In this document: piece by piece, positions 1-11,415 of the stretch
Layout of the letters: the number at the start of each line of letters is the position of its first letter
Numbering within the stretch: position 1 is the first letter of the stretch
DNA from: Crambe crambe
Taxonomy: Eukaryota; Porifera; Demospongiae; Poecilosclerida; Crambeidae
DNA length: 64,000 bases
Assembly: GCA_963924555.1 (NCBI GenBank)
Contig: OZ004589.1
Span: 2,232,001 to 2,296,000 of the forward strand
Direction: 5' to 3'
Notes under the pieces: model-generated
What the model was told of the DNA's origin: nothing
What the model saw: the letters and a program-made list of their open reading frames with translations, nothing else
The model's database searches: none
Program-made: the position numbers and the translations under genes

Positions 1-1830
1 TGTATATCCTTCTTTGCAAGTACAATTGAAACCACCATCAGTGTTCGTACATATCTCACTGACTGAGCAATTATGAAGACTTAGCATGCATTCGTTTTGA
101 TCTGAAAACGGAGAGAAAATGGAAAGAGGACAGTATAAATGCGTACATATGCATATTATTCAGTGAGTGAGCTGACTCTCAGGTCATGACTCATTGAAAT
201 CGTAGATATATTATACTCCAAAATGCCCCAGGCATTATGTATGGTAAGTGTCACAAATTAGTAGCGCCCTTTAATGTGCATGCTCTAATTGTAATTGATT
301 TCTACATCGTTTTGTCACAGTGGATATAGTAGGCACTAGCCCTAGGCTTATCTATCTAAGTAATTTGTGGTGAGCACTAGCTTTCCATGTAATGCAGTTG
401 CCTGCCACAACTCAACAGCAAAAATTTGAAGCACAAATGAATCAGCGTCAGCTAGCTACGTATACATACAGTTTTCAGTATTAAGTTTTGGGAGTATTGC
501 TATATTATTGTGTGCAGTCAAAATACTAGAGTTAGTCTACATCTAGGACAGTTTAAACACTTAATGACCATGAAACTTTGGAGAGAGACGGGGATCTCAT
601 TTTGGGGTGGAGGGGGGATCCCACTATGGCTTTACCTCCTTTTGTAGTACTTACTGGATGATGGTTCCACGAAGGTCTCAGCAACTGATGGAAGACTTTG
701 CACTCCAATTCCAGCACTAGTGGCAGCTGCCACTTGCACATTGTATGTGAAACTTGCCTCCAATCCCATAATGGTAGCACTAGTCGAGGCATTGCTCACA
801 TTCACATACATAGTCTCCAGGGATGCTTGTCGCTTTCTACCATTTGTATTAGGAGTGTAAGAGACACTGTAATATCTAATAAATCCTCGAGCTTCAATGA
901 GAGTGAGAGGAGTCCATGTGACTGATATTGTTGTGGGGGAGGTCCGAACTGTTTCAACATTTTTCAGTGCAATACTTGGCACTGTACGATTATTAAGGAA
1001 TCAATAATTTAATATTCTATACAGTCAACCACATACCAAGTTCTTCAACGAAGTAAGTGGAAGATACTACTGCTCCTTGACCAGCCAAATTATTGGCCCA
1101 AATGGTCACATCATATGGAACACCACGTGCTAAATGATAGAATTAAATTTATTTTTGTAGAACCTCATTGGAATGTCATACAAGGGACATGATGGAAAAA
1201 AAAGCTACCAGGCTTATTAATGGGTATGGTAAATTTAAATTATACATGTACTTATTACTCACTGAGGTTGGCTGCACTGAACATAGTTGCAGTAGTCACT
1301 TCACTTCTTGTTTCCTCATCATTCAGTGGAATGATTCGTACTGTGTAGTTGAGTATTGTTCCACCTGGAGAAGCTGGGGGTTGCCAGGTGAGATGCAGAG
1401 TGCGATTGTCCTGACTTGCTGACACACTTCTTACAACACTGGATCCTTTATATAATTGTGTGTGTGTGGATTAAGTGTTGCAGTAGCAAAATTATTCATC
1501 CCTGTGTTGCAGACTCACTTGCATCCATGGTTGTGAATACCATACTAACAGTTCTTTGGGTGGCAAAAGCATTTATTTGCTGTATTTTAATGCAGTACAT
1601 GGTTCCAGGTTGTAGGGATCCTAACATTTGAGTATACTGTTGCATGTTTATGTCACTTGGTATTGAGGGAGTGGACATCACTAGTTGATCAGGACAAGTT
1701 CCATACAGCACTGTGTAAATTTCAGGTCCTCCCTGACAAATGGGAGAGGAGAAGGACCACTGGATAGTGGCTGTGGTCTCAGTAATGGACACAACATCAA
1801 TCCTATCAGGAAAACGAGGGAGGTTGGTAC
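1..1830 (-). CDS. FN3- and EGF-repeat protein, 3' part, runs off the left edge
   Basis: Minus-strand exons joined by GT-AG introns: 1830-1519, 1438-1263, 1129-1037, 981-655 and 101-1 (partial). The first four encode fibronectin type III sequence: core strand motifs such as TATIQWSFSSP, LHLTWQPPASPGGTILNYTV, RGVPYDVTIWANNLAG and TTISVTWTPLTLIEARGF are visible, with the Trp and Tyr positions typical of FN3. The last exon opens with a split Asp codon and encodes a calcium-binding EGF-like module (DQNEC...CTNTDGGFNCTCKEGYT). This order suits a cell-surface or matrix adhesion protein or receptor; the remaining domains and any membrane segment lie outside the window. A further 5' exon near 1,890-1,950 (Pro-rich, ending TQRTPCTS) is possible but its splice sites are unclear. 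Domain calls are secure; the gene's identity is not known. Confidence 0.8.
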
Positions 1831-2129
1831 CTACATATAGTCCAAAATGCAGTCATCATGTACATAGTACGTATTAGAGTACTTGCTAGTGCATGGAGTA
1901 CGTTGTGTAGGAACTTGAATTGGATTGGGTGGGTCATTGTCGGTCATCGTCATATGTAGATATTTGGGAGGGTACTATTGCATCCTATGCATAAAATATG
2001 ATAATATGTTAGAGTCCTTTTTCTTTGAATATACCGATCATGGGTATCAACACGCGCACAAATACCAAGTCTATTAAGTAATTTTATTAATTTTGATGAG
2101 CCACCACATGTTTCTATTGCATCACATAT

Positions 2130-2333
2130 CAGTGGTGGATCCAGGATTTTCAGAAAGAGGGGGGACATAGATGCAAAATATCCGCGCGCTTGCGGAAACT
2201 GCGCCCACTTGATTATTAGCCAGTCTGCAGCTAACTTGCAAACTGTCATGCACCACTGTAATTCTTATAAGTGGCCACACCAAAAAGGGGGGGGGGCATG
2301 TGTCTGAAATGCCCACTCCTAGATCCACCACTG
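2130..2333. mobile_element. hAT-like MITE with 5-bp target duplication
   Basis: Terminal inverted repeats CAGTGGTGGATCCAGG and CCTAGATCCACCACTG bound 204 bp. They are flanked by the direct repeat CATAT (2125-2129 and 2334-2338). There is no coding capacity. It lies inside a decayed transposon reading frame, which supports these exact ends. Confidence 0.75.
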
Positions 2334-2715
2334 CATATAAAGATGTGCAAGGGAAAACAGTATTCAATAGTAAACATTATTGTACAGGCACAGAAACAGC
2401 GCCGAACTCTTCGGATGTGGGTTTCTGTTTGCTTTGCCCTAAAGGATGATGGTTGGGTTAATAAACATAAAGCCTCTCATAAGTTGGGATCAAGTTCTTG
2501 AATGAAGGTTTCTACGTATGTCAATTTCCTCTATACAATGTGGTTTGGCTTTGTCTTGTTTTTTAAATTTGTGTATGCATGACCACAATTTTTCATTTAT
2601 TGAAAGGCATGTCTCAGTGAGTTGCCTCTTTTCATTTGAAGCACTAGGGGAAGCATTAGGGTGGTGGTTTGTGTTCTTGCTTGTTGGAGAGCTACAGTAA
2701 GAGTGTATAAAAGGT

Positions 2716-2732
2716 CCCCCCCCCCCCCCCCC
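2716..2732. repeat. poly-C run, 17 bases
   Basis: A homopolymer of 17 C. Similar runs occur at 11,962-11,984 (23 C), 16,266-16,288 (23 G), 16,725-16,740 (16 G) and 18,367-18,385 (19 C). Confidence 0.95.
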
Positions 2733-2799
2733 ATAACGATATAAGATGGTTCCATAGCGCAGGACGGAACCGGAAGATATAGAGGTGCCCCTCATTTGA

Positions 2800-4088
2800 C
2801 CCCGCTTCGCTCACAATTATATTATTATTATTCTACTTATTACTACTATTGTACTATCATCATCACCATCATTGTACTATGGAAATGCAAAGCATTGTGG
2901 GGAATGCTCAGTTTACCCAAGGTCATCACAGAAATAAACTACAATGTTAAGGATGGACAGACGTACGATATATGTTTGCATATGAGGGTGAAAGGTCATC
3001 ATACCCTAGTGTGGGGCTCGCTTTGCTCGCCCCAATTATTTAATTAGTGCAAAGAGGAGTGTGGGGATTCCGATAGCTCAGACCACCATTCCTACTCACG
3101 TAGACAGTACTATCATACTGATGAAAAACTTTAAAGTCTACTATATCTTCACCTTCTGGATGAAATAAGCTGTGATGTCTGTGAATTCGTTGAAGTGTAT
3201 GATGTTTTGTTGGGCACTGGAGCCAAAGAGGCATGGTGAGGAAAGTAAAATGGACTGCTGTGAGTGCATGGTGAAATTAGCTGGATGTTAAGGTACATGA
3301 TTTAAAGAGTCACGATGAGATAATCATGAGAGGCATTGTGGGATTTCATGTGAAAACTATAATTTAGTCAGCTATGGAGTGTGTAAACAGTGGACTGGAA
3401 TACTGGACTGGACTACTGGACTAACCTTTGACCTTCTACTATGAAATTTAGAATTCATGTTAAATATTATGTGATCCAGCTATACTTTATAGGTTCCAAG
3501 GGTGGTGGAACACTGAAAGTATACAGGTATGGTTTCAAAGGAAATGTGTTGTATCTGTGGAATGGAATATTCTAATGGGCCCATATTTTGTATTATGACA
3601 TCAAGTGAACAAAGTTACATTTAGCTTTTACTTACAGCCAATCCAAAACTTGTATAGCTAACTGGAAGCGTCACATGAAGTAAAAAGAACTATACAATCA
3701 CCGTTCAATGTAACTGTTAAAGTATAGTGGTCAGTGGTCACAGTAAATGTGTTCACATCTCTGGTATGGTTACTGGGCCCATTTTTGTATGCAACTATTA
3801 TGAGATTAAGGGCTAGGGAACAAGGTTTCAGTTAACTGTATTGTTACATGGCAGCCCAGGATTCTTAAGTGGTGGCTGAAATTTATTTGCTATGCCCACT
3901 TTATAAGACTGTTCATTTAGAGGGTGTCCCTTTGGATGATCAAAACCATCACTGATATGTAGTACAAGCCTGAAGTTACTACAGCTAAGCATAATGAGTG
4001 GTGGCCAAAATAACCAAGTGGTGGCCATGAATAGCCAAGGCCAAAGTGGCCACTGTCGACCAGTGTGGGCAGAACCCTGGCACTACAG
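2800..4088. other. Gene-poor stretch
   Basis: It contains AT-rich simple sequence near 2,815-2,875. A short minus-strand open frame at 3,040-3,234 shows no recognised motif and no clear splice partners. Phrases such as 'ggactggactactggact' near 3,400 recur locally. No gene is supported here. Confidence 0.5.
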
Positions 4089-4252
4089 CAGGGTTTCATT
4101 AAGGACCAATTTGGGATACTTCAGCATTTTTGGCTTCACGCTTTGCGCAGGAGGGGGCACATCCCCCTCCCGCACCCTCCCCTTTGCCGTGACCTATGGC
4201 CACGCAATTGGTGAGCTTCCCCCCTACGGTGAAATTCCTAGATGAAACCCTG
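4089..4252. mobile_element. hAT-like MITE, short
   Basis: Terminal inverted repeats CAGGGTTTCAT and ATGAAACCCTG bound 164 bp. The flanking 5-mers TACAG and TATAG differ at one position, so the target duplication is only probable. The interior is C/G-rich, with no coding capacity. Confidence 0.55.
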
Positions 4253-4631
4253 TATAGTAAGTGTATTACAAAAATTATGTGGTAGCTTCAAAATCTGGAG
4301 AGGCTCATAAGTGTATTATTCGTAAAATCTGGGGAGGGGAGCCATGGCCTCTCTGTCCCCATAGGTTATGAATTGTTTTAGGTAATATGCACAATGATCA
4401 TGATCTGCTTATTGAGCAGCTATCAGTCAGCCTACTGGGCGTCCTGGGAAATGCTTGCTCCAATATATGAATTGATAGACAGCATTAGTATACATGAGTT
4501 CCATACTGCTAGCTAGACATCATCCCATACTCCTGAAACATGTAATTATTAATGTCAAAGGTTAGTCAAGTAGTCCAGTCCACTGTTTATGCACTCCTAG
4601 TGAAATTAGGAAAAAAGACCAGGAACAAGTA

Positions 4632-4928
4632 AGGGAAAAAGCATTTCGTGAAATGAAAAAAGATGTAGGGATGACCACTGCTCAAAAAAGTAAGGAAACA
4701 AGAAGGATGGAAATGGGATCAATCTTTGTTCTGTATATCCAGCCAACAATCCCTACATATACGTACATTACTACACTATAATCTGAAGCTACCCGACGTA
4801 TATGTAGGGATTGTTGGCTGGATATACAGAACAAAGATTGATCCCATTTCCATCCTTCTTGTTTCCTTACTTTTTTGAGCAGTGGTCATCCCTACATCTT
4901 TTTTCATTTCACGAAATGCTTTTTCCCT
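4632..4928. mobile_element. Palindromic MITE with TA target duplication
   Basis: The two arms (about 4632-4770 and 4799-4928) are near-perfect inverted copies around a short AT-rich loop. The ends are AGGGAAAAAGCATTTCGTGA and its complement, and TA dinucleotides flank both sides, as in Tc1/mariner-type insertions. A diverged relative lies at 11,416-11,958. Confidence 0.8.
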
Positions 4929-5666
4929 TATTAACTATCTACATATTGCTATCCAGGACATAGCTAGCATGATTAGAGCAAATGCAGAAAGACAAACACT
5001 GACTAGGAACTTGGCAAAGGTTTTTTGGCAGCACAATAGTGGTGATGGGGTAGGGGAGGGGCAGTAGATCCTGAGAGAATTCTTCTTAAGAAAAAAGATG
5101 GCTGACACAATAGCTACATACACACTAGCTATATAGTACAGTAGCTACACCTGTAAATTTAATGTAAACATATCTTGTTTAATCAACTTCCATGTTAGAA
5201 TTTGATGGAGAATGACAAGATGTAAAATCTACTATAAAAAATGCATGTTCTAGCTACCTGCAACTGCCACAAATATAGTCAAGCTTTCATGCACTTACAG
5301 CTGTGGCTAGTACTACTAGCTACCCCTATGCTTAGAGCTGGAATGATTCTACAAATGGAATACTTACAGTGGGAAGTTAATAACCCTCATGCAGTGCATG
5401 CGCAAAGAGTCACAGTACTCAGTGCAGGTAGCTACATCACCAGTAGCAATCAATTTCAATGTCTAGACAGTACTCTCTAGTGGTTGGAATTAAAAGGGAA
5501 AGAAGGCAAGATTTCCAGGTATAGCCTATACTCCATATAATGCACACTCTTCGCATAGCTAGCTGAAGTGTTTTTAGCTAGTGATAAATCTACGATGGTG
5601 TTGCTCATGGCAAGCATTATGCAGCCATTAGCTACTGTCTTAGCTACCTGCATGCACATGCTTATA
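4929..5666. other. No gene recognised
   Basis: AT-rich sequence with many TAGCTA motifs. Short open frames at 4,882-5,067 and 5,241-5,480 show no conserved features. Confidence 0.5.
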
Positions 5667-5984
5667 GTCAGGCGGATATGTGAAAAATCGTTCCCCTTTG
5701 GGTTACAAGTGTCAAACTTGGTAACTATAAGTAAAGATTATGGTATCAGAAACAGTTTTGGAAGTGGAGCCACCTGCAAAAAAATGTTTTGATCTGAGGA
5801 TTTCCAGCACTTCATAATAACGGTTTTCGCAAAAATTAAAATTTTTGCCCACCTATACTTTCAATGCACGAAATTAAAAACGCGAAAATTATTTCGGTCA
5901 ATTTGTAACTAAAGGTTTAAACTCATTCAAAGTATTAGTGCTGCAAAGTTATTTTATGGCAGAACCATGCTTAGAGAAACTAAG

Positions 5985-7450
5985 TCAATTTGCATGGTTC
6001 AGGCTCCACAGAGCTGTGCATTTCAATGCTGCCTTTTTACACTTGCATCGTCCTGTAGTGCTAGCTACCTTTCTTGCAGTAATTCTCTGGATGCACAGGT
6101 AGTGTGTGGTCCAACAGTAGTTTCCAGTTCCTTGGATCAACCCATCCCCAGTTCCAGGAGTTGGCATATCCAGGCAAACTTGTAACGTCTTGCCCCAGCA
6201 ATGTCCACCTTGGTAAACTGCTCTTTTAATGTTGCATAAGAGCAGCTCTTGTTGGAGGAAGAGCATCCATTGCAGGGCTGGATCCAGGATTTTTAGATAG
6301 GTGGGGTTGCAGGACTAACAGCTCAAACACTGGACCATGAGGGAAGGAGCATACGTATATATAGTTATTTGGAGGACCCATGTGGGCCGTTCACTGGCAT
6401 GTAAGGTCACACCTCAAATCACAGCACTGAGTTATCTAATGTATGACCTTGAAAATGTAAGCCAAAGATATCTTCAAAGTGACATGTGCAAGGTCACAGG
6501 TGTGATTGTTCAGGAAATCACAGTTGGTATGCACTGAATTATCCAATGTGTAAATACAATCCAATGCACTCTGAAAGATATCTTTGAAGTGACACGTGCA
6601 TGGTCACAGGTGTGATCGTAAAAGGAAATCACAGTTAGCATGCACCAAGTTATCCAATGTGTGACCTTGAAAGTGAAAGCCAAAATGGATGTATCATGTA
6701 TACATTAGTTCCTAGTTTAACCCACACATGTAACATGTCCTCTCTTCTAATTACACTACTAGAGGAGAAACACGAGTTGTCAAAGAAAAATAGACATGGC
6801 TAGATAGGCATGGTCAAATTGCATTTTCATTTTATAATAGCTTGGGAACAAAAAGGGGGGGGGGGGTTGCAACCCCCTCAATCCCACCCCTGGATCCAGC
6901 CCTGCATTGTCCATCCATTCTCTTGGTGAACAATTCTCGGCGAGCTTCATCAATTTTGACAAAGCAGGATAGTGAATCGCTCCAGCACACCTACATCCTC
7001 ATCTGGATCTTCTTGTAGCCCTTATTAATGGTTAGCCTCCTCGTAGTCACAAGGGGGCCTGGGGCAAACCATTGGTGTCCTGTGTAGGGATGCACAAACT
7101 TCAGAACCATGCACTTGTAGTAACTATCTACTTGGTAATCACCATCCGTGACATACGCTTCACCAAGAAAGCAAATTGTTAGCATCTATCCACAGAAACT
7201 GACTGGTAGACTACAATCCAACTAGTGGGATAAATGACAAGTGAAACCTGCATGTGGGTGAGGTATTTTAATTATGAGCAATGAGCTTATTTTTGTAGTT
7301 ACCCTGCTTCTGGTTTATCATTCAGCTCTATGCAGTTCTCCAGACAGTGCAAAAGGTCAGCTTTGTTTCCCAACCTTAACTTTCCATGCTGGGTTCTCAT
7401 GGCTGAAAAATTCGTCCAGATTAGCTACCATCGCATGACTGCAAGATACT
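5985..7450 (-). pseudogene. Decayed CXC-domain transposon protein, C-terminal part
   Basis: Minus-strand fragments in order: LRLGNKADLLHCLENCI (near 7,380-7,330); a hydrophobic/charged stretch ending DEDVGVLERFTILLC (near 6,990); KIDEARRELFTKRMDGQ (6,960-6,908); then, across a MITE insertion, KRAVYQGGHCWGKTLQV (6,230-6,180); and a cysteine cluster GRCKCKKAALKCTAL (near 6,050) characteristic of the CXC (tesmin/TSO1) zinc-binding repeat. Frameshifts and stops break the frame. The order matches a widespread class of invertebrate transposon proteins I recognise by these motifs but cannot assign to a named superfamily. The position between inverted repeats supports a mobile origin. Confidence 0.6.
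6273..6904. mobile_element. hAT-like MITE inside a transposon reading frame
   Basis: Terminal inverted repeats CAGGGCTGGATCCAGG and CCTGGATCCAGCCCTG, with target duplication CATTG at 6268-6272 and 6905-6909. The interior contains repeated units around 'aagtgacaCgtgca(a/t)ggtcacaggtgtgat'. These are shared with the element at 8087-9138, so both belong to one non-autonomous family. Confidence 0.8.
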
Positions 7451-7804
7451 TGCAAACTTGCACTGGATTTTTTGGGTCGACTAAGCATGAATGAATCTGC
7501 CCAGTGCATGGCAAGCATGTAAATGTGTTACCTATTGTGTATGAGACTAGCACTGTGTTAAGTTGACAAAATATTTTCGCGTTTTAATTTCGTGCATTGA
7601 AAGTATAATGGTGAGCGAAAATTTTAATTTTCATGAAAACTGTTATTATGAGAAGTGCTGGAAAATTCTCAGATCAAAACATTTTTGCAGGTGGCTCCAC
7701 TTCCAAAACAGTTTCTGATGCCATAATCTTTACTTATTCCAAGTTTGACACTTGTAACCCAAAATGGAACGATTCTCGTATTTCAGTGCACATATCCGCC
7801 TGAC

Positions 7805-8086
7805 TATTAATAGTAGCTACATCTGTGCAGTTCTCCAAGCAGTATTTTTACATGCAGGCACTGATGACAATGTGGACTATGTAGCTAGTATGGACACTGC
7901 TAGCTAGCTCAACAATATGGAATGCACATACCAATTTCCCCCATTATTGCTATGCCATTGAGCTGGCCAGGAGTCTGTCTCAGAGCTATACATACTCTTT
8001 CATCTGTCCTTGCAGGCCCATAGTAAGGGTAGGGTGATGGCCCTACCATTTTTTTGAGCATTACAGTAACTTATAATTATGTGTTA
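7805..8086. other. Spacer, no gene seen
   Basis: AT-rich spacer between the 5667-7804 element and the next MITE; no open frame with recognisable content. Confidence 0.5.
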
Positions 8087-9138
8087 CAGGGCCGGATCCA
8101 GGATTTTTAGATAGGTGGGGTTGCAGGACTAGGAGCACACACACTGGCCATGGGGAAGGGTGCAAGAAAGAGCAAGTTATTTGGAGGCTCCAGCATTCAT
8201 AATTGGATCAATTTCCCCCAAATCTCCCCAGCACATATTTGTGTGCTAATGACAGCATGAGTATAGGCAAAGGGGTGAACCATCTCAAAAATTGTGTTAT
8301 AGCTAGTTAGCTAGCTAGCTAATTATACTCAAACTCTGAAGTGACACATGCACGGTCACAGGTGTTCATGAAGGAAATCACAGTTAGACTATAGCTAGTC
8401 ACAATCAAGGAATCTGATTGGTTCATTTGGTGAATTCTATTCACTTAGAATCACGCCTTATGGCACTTAGAATCACGCCTATTCACTTGCCCTAGGTAAA
8501 CCCGGTAAAGATGGTCATTCCAATTGGTCCAATTCTAGCAACGCATCGCGGTGGCCACGGTTATTGTTTCTAGGTGCGCTCTGATTCATGTTTGTTGCAT
8601 TTAAAAACCATGGTTATTGTTTCCAAGTGCGTGTTGAGGTAAGTTAAACAACTCCAGTGATTGGCTATAGTCTAAATAAGTTACGTAGACACCTCGACCA
8701 ACGGGATCTACGGTCTGTTTAGAAACCTTCGGGCCCTTAGTAGCGCCCTCGCTGCGCTCGGGACGCTACAGCCCAGGGCTCTCAGGTTTCTAAATAGACC
8801 GTAGATCCCTTGGTCGCGTTGTCTAACTATTATTTAGTATGCACTGAGTTATCTAATGTGTGACTTTGAAAGTGCAAGCCAAAATGGATGTGTCATGTAT
8901 ACATAGACTGTTTCTTTCTTGACCATAGCCTTAGATGATAATGGCTGTAGTAACCACATTAAGTTAGCTCATAATGTTGCCTCTAATTGATACTAGCTAC
9001 TTTAGAGCAGAAACACAAGAAAAATAGATATGGCTAAGCAAGTAGGCATGGTCCTATTGCATTATAATGTATCATTTTATCTAAAGGCTTAGCTTGGGGA
9101 TTGTAACCCCCTCAACCCCACTCCTGGATCCAGCACTG
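8087..9138. mobile_element. Longer hAT-like MITE copy with a nested palindrome
   Basis: It starts CAGGGCCGGATCCAGG and ends CCTGGATCCAGCACTG. Internal units match the 6273-6904 element (calcium-like 'ggtcacaggtgt' repeats and 'gcaagccaaaatggatgt'). A 140-bp palindrome sits at 8686-8825. No clean target duplication is visible (left TGTTA, right TTAGC), which a 2-bp terminal loss would explain. Confidence 0.6.
8686..8825. repeat. Nested palindromic element
   Basis: The arm beginning TAGACACCTCGACCAACGGG is mirrored by the arm ending CCCTTGGTCGCGTTGTCTA, with a GC-rich centre (cccttagtagcgccctcgct). Confidence 0.65.
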
Positions 9139-9161
9139 TTAGCTTATTTTTGTCAGACATC

Positions 9162-9210
9162 ACACTACAAGAGTGTGAAAAGGTCTCACCTTTTCACACT
9201 CTTGTAGTGT
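9162..9210. repeat. Perfect 23-bp hairpin
   Basis: Arms 9162-9184 and 9188-9210 are exact complements (core ACACTACAAGAGTGTGAAAA) separated by 3 nt. It lies 50 bp upstream of the dead hAT transposase, so it may be a terminal hairpin of that element or a separate foldback. Confidence 0.7.
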
Positions 9211-9263
9211 AGTAATTAATACATACATGCAAGGGGATTTATAAAAGCTCATGGTCACTAATC

Positions 9264-10946
9264 ATGGCTGCTAGTTCTCAGTTTGTTGATTTTCCAGATT
9301 TGCCTACTGCTCCTCACCAACCATCTCTTTTCAAGTTCCCAAAACGTTCCTCTGGTAAGAAACAAGTGGTAAAAAGGGTCTTGGTTCAGGCAATGGAAAT
9401 TCTTGCACTACGATGAGGCTAATGATTTGGCTTACTGCCACACCTGTGTGACTGCCTTCAAGACAAAGAAATCGAGATCTTCAAATGCAGAACCAGTATT
9501 TGTAAGTGAAATTAAATTAATAATTCACAATCTGCTATTAATATTATAGGATTTCGTAATTGGAAAAATGCCACTGTCCTTTTAAATAAACATCAATCAA
9601 GTTCTTGCCATGGAGAATCTGTTGAACTTACTATTACACTGCCAAAAGCTACCCAAAATGTTGATGAATTACTTGTGGAAAAGCTAGTGCAAGAAAAGGA
9701 GCAAGTATTATCCAGCATCAGATATCTTGCTAGACAGGGATTAGCTCTAAGAGGTGATGGCAATGAGGCAGATGGGAACTTTATGCAGATATTACAAATG
9801 AATTCTCCTGATATGGGAGATTGGTTGAAACGAAAAATCAACAAGTATACATCCGCAGAAAAGCAGAATGACATTATAAAAACAATGGCTATGAATGTGC
9901 TCAGGAGCATCACAGCAGAATTGCAGAACTCACCAATAATGAAACATCTGATATAAGCAACAGAGAACAGGTTAAGTTTGTAATCAGATGGGTATCCAAG
10001 AATCTTGAAGTTCATGAAGACTTCATTGGATTGTACGAGGTGCCTTCAATTGATGCCGATACACTTACCTCTGTTGCAAAGGATGCTTTTATAAGGTTGA
10101 ACCTACAAATTATGAGGGCAGTGTTATGATGGAGCAAGTGTAATGAAAGGATTTCGGTCAGGTGTTTGCTCAGAAGATCATGAAAGAGGAACCAAGAGCA
10201 TTGTACACACACTGTTACGGTCACTCCATTAATCTAGCTACTGGTAATGCATTGAAGGAAAGGTACACTTATGAAAAATTCCCTTGAAATGACACACGAA
10301 ATAACGAAATTGATAAAATATTCACCACGACGTGAAGCATTATTTAGAAATATGAAAGCAGTACATCAAATGGAAACAGGAGATCATACAGCAGGATTGC
10401 GTTTGTTGTGTCCTACCAGGTGGCTGACTCTTTGGCTAGCATAATAGACAATTATTCCATCTTACAAGAAATATGGGAAAAAGCTGTCGATATAGTCAGG
10501 GATACCAAGACAAAGGCCAGGATACGGGGTATTTCATCACAAATGAAAATTTTTGATTTCTTTTTTGGCACTGTTCTTCGTGAGATGATCTTTCGTCATA
10601 CTGATAACCTCAGCATGATATTACAAAAGAAAACAATTTCAGCAGCTGAAGGCAGCAGGTGGGTAAAATGGTCATTAGTTCCCTCAGAAAAGATAAAATT
10701 ATGGGGAAAAGTGACTAAAGCTGCAGATTCCCTAGATATTGAAGATCCACATGTCCCGCGAAAACGTAGGGTGCCTAAACGTGCCAATCAAGTGGCGAGT
10801 TTCATGAATCTCCACTCCTATACTATCACCAGCATTATTTTGGAGCTATTGATACTGTTGTCAATTCCTTAAAAGATAGGTTTGAGCAGCCAGGCTATGG
10901 TTTAAGTTACCCTTTGAATAAGTTATTTTGTGACATTAGCTATAAC
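9264..10946 (+). pseudogene. Dead hAT transposase (ZMYM1-like, DUF4371 type)
   Basis: The reading begins at an ATG (9264) with MAASSQFVDFPDLPTAPHQP, then after a -1 shift gives a TTF-type zinc-finger segment (WFRQWKFLHYDEANDLAYCH, then TC). Downstream come ARQGLALRGDGNEADGNFMQ, FVIRWVSKNLEVHEDFIGLY, EVPSIDADTL, KLIKYSPRREALF, LCPTRW and SLASIIDNYSILQEIWE, and finally YYHQHYFGAIDTVVNSLKDR followed by FEQPGYGL. These follow the order of DUF4371/hAT-dimerisation proteins of the ZMYM1-like hAT group. At least four frameshifts or stops are present (near 9375, 9955, 10127 and 10840), and the C-terminal dimerisation end is missing. The local frame 10,408-10,872 is the longest intact piece. No terminal inverted repeats were identified with certainty. 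Confidence 0.8.
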
Positions 10947-10949
10947 TAA

Positions 10950-11415
10950 AAATATAAATAAATTATCAGCTACACAACAATGTTTCAATTAAGTTAACCA
11001 AACAGCCGTAGTCTGTGCTCTGAGTCACCCATTCAATAAATCAGTGTGATCTTTATGCACATGCAAAATCATTAGGTTATTAAGTCTTTTTTGAGTCATT
11101 GTGCTTCGAAGGTAGGTCTCAGCTTCAAAATACGACAAACTTGTTCTAAAAGATCCTGCTGGGCAGAAGGCAACAACTGTAAGTAGATTGATTTCCTAGA
11201 GTGCGCCAAATTGAATCTAAGAGGTCCAAAAATCCAAAAGTTTTCTGGGGGAGCATGCCCCCAGACCCCCCTAGATGGTGCACTTTGCACGCTGAATGTT
11301 CATGATTCCGCCCTATCACTTCAATTCTGCTTGCTACAGGCCTGCCCTGTATACACATAGAAGAATTATGAACTCCAGCATTTAGCTATGTATACATGAG
11401 AAATAACAACAAGTG
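10950..11415. other. Gene-poor spacer
   Basis: AT-rich sequence with a short GC-rich patch near 11,240-11,290 (gggggagcatgcccccagacccccct), which resembles MITE interior sequence. No gene is recognised. Confidence 0.4.

Larger units (their letters stand above)
1950..2800 (-). pseudogene. Decayed CXC-element protein fragment
   Basis: Reading the minus strand gives a broken protein trace. Upstream is a stretch with FIQELDPNL and a threonine/arginine-rich run; downstream comes CGGSSKLIKLLNRLGICARV followed by DTHDRYIQRK. The second part matches in order the segment CGGSRKLLKILNRLGVTS plus ADTHDRFITEVA of the large minus-strand protein at 32.7-34.7 kb. Several stops interrupt it, and a 204-bp MITE (2130-2333) is inserted inside it; removing the MITE and one target copy rejoins the trace. 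It is therefore a transposon-derived remnant, not a host gene. Its own termini were not found. Confidence 0.6.
5667..7804. mobile_element. Transposon remnant with about 235-bp terminal inverted repeats
   Basis: The segment 5667-5900 is repeated in inverse orientation at 7572-7804. The outermost bases are GTCAGGCGG and CCGCCTGAC, and both flanks carry TA (left TATA, right TATT). Between the arms lies a decayed minus-strand CXC-protein gene interrupted by a hAT-like MITE. The arms share most bases but have diverged by substitutions and small indels, so the element is not recent. Confidence 0.7.

Noticed and set aside
4882-5067. Open frames near 4.9-5.8 kb as host exons
   Set aside because: They overlap the palindromic MITE or have no conserved features and no convincing splice sites.
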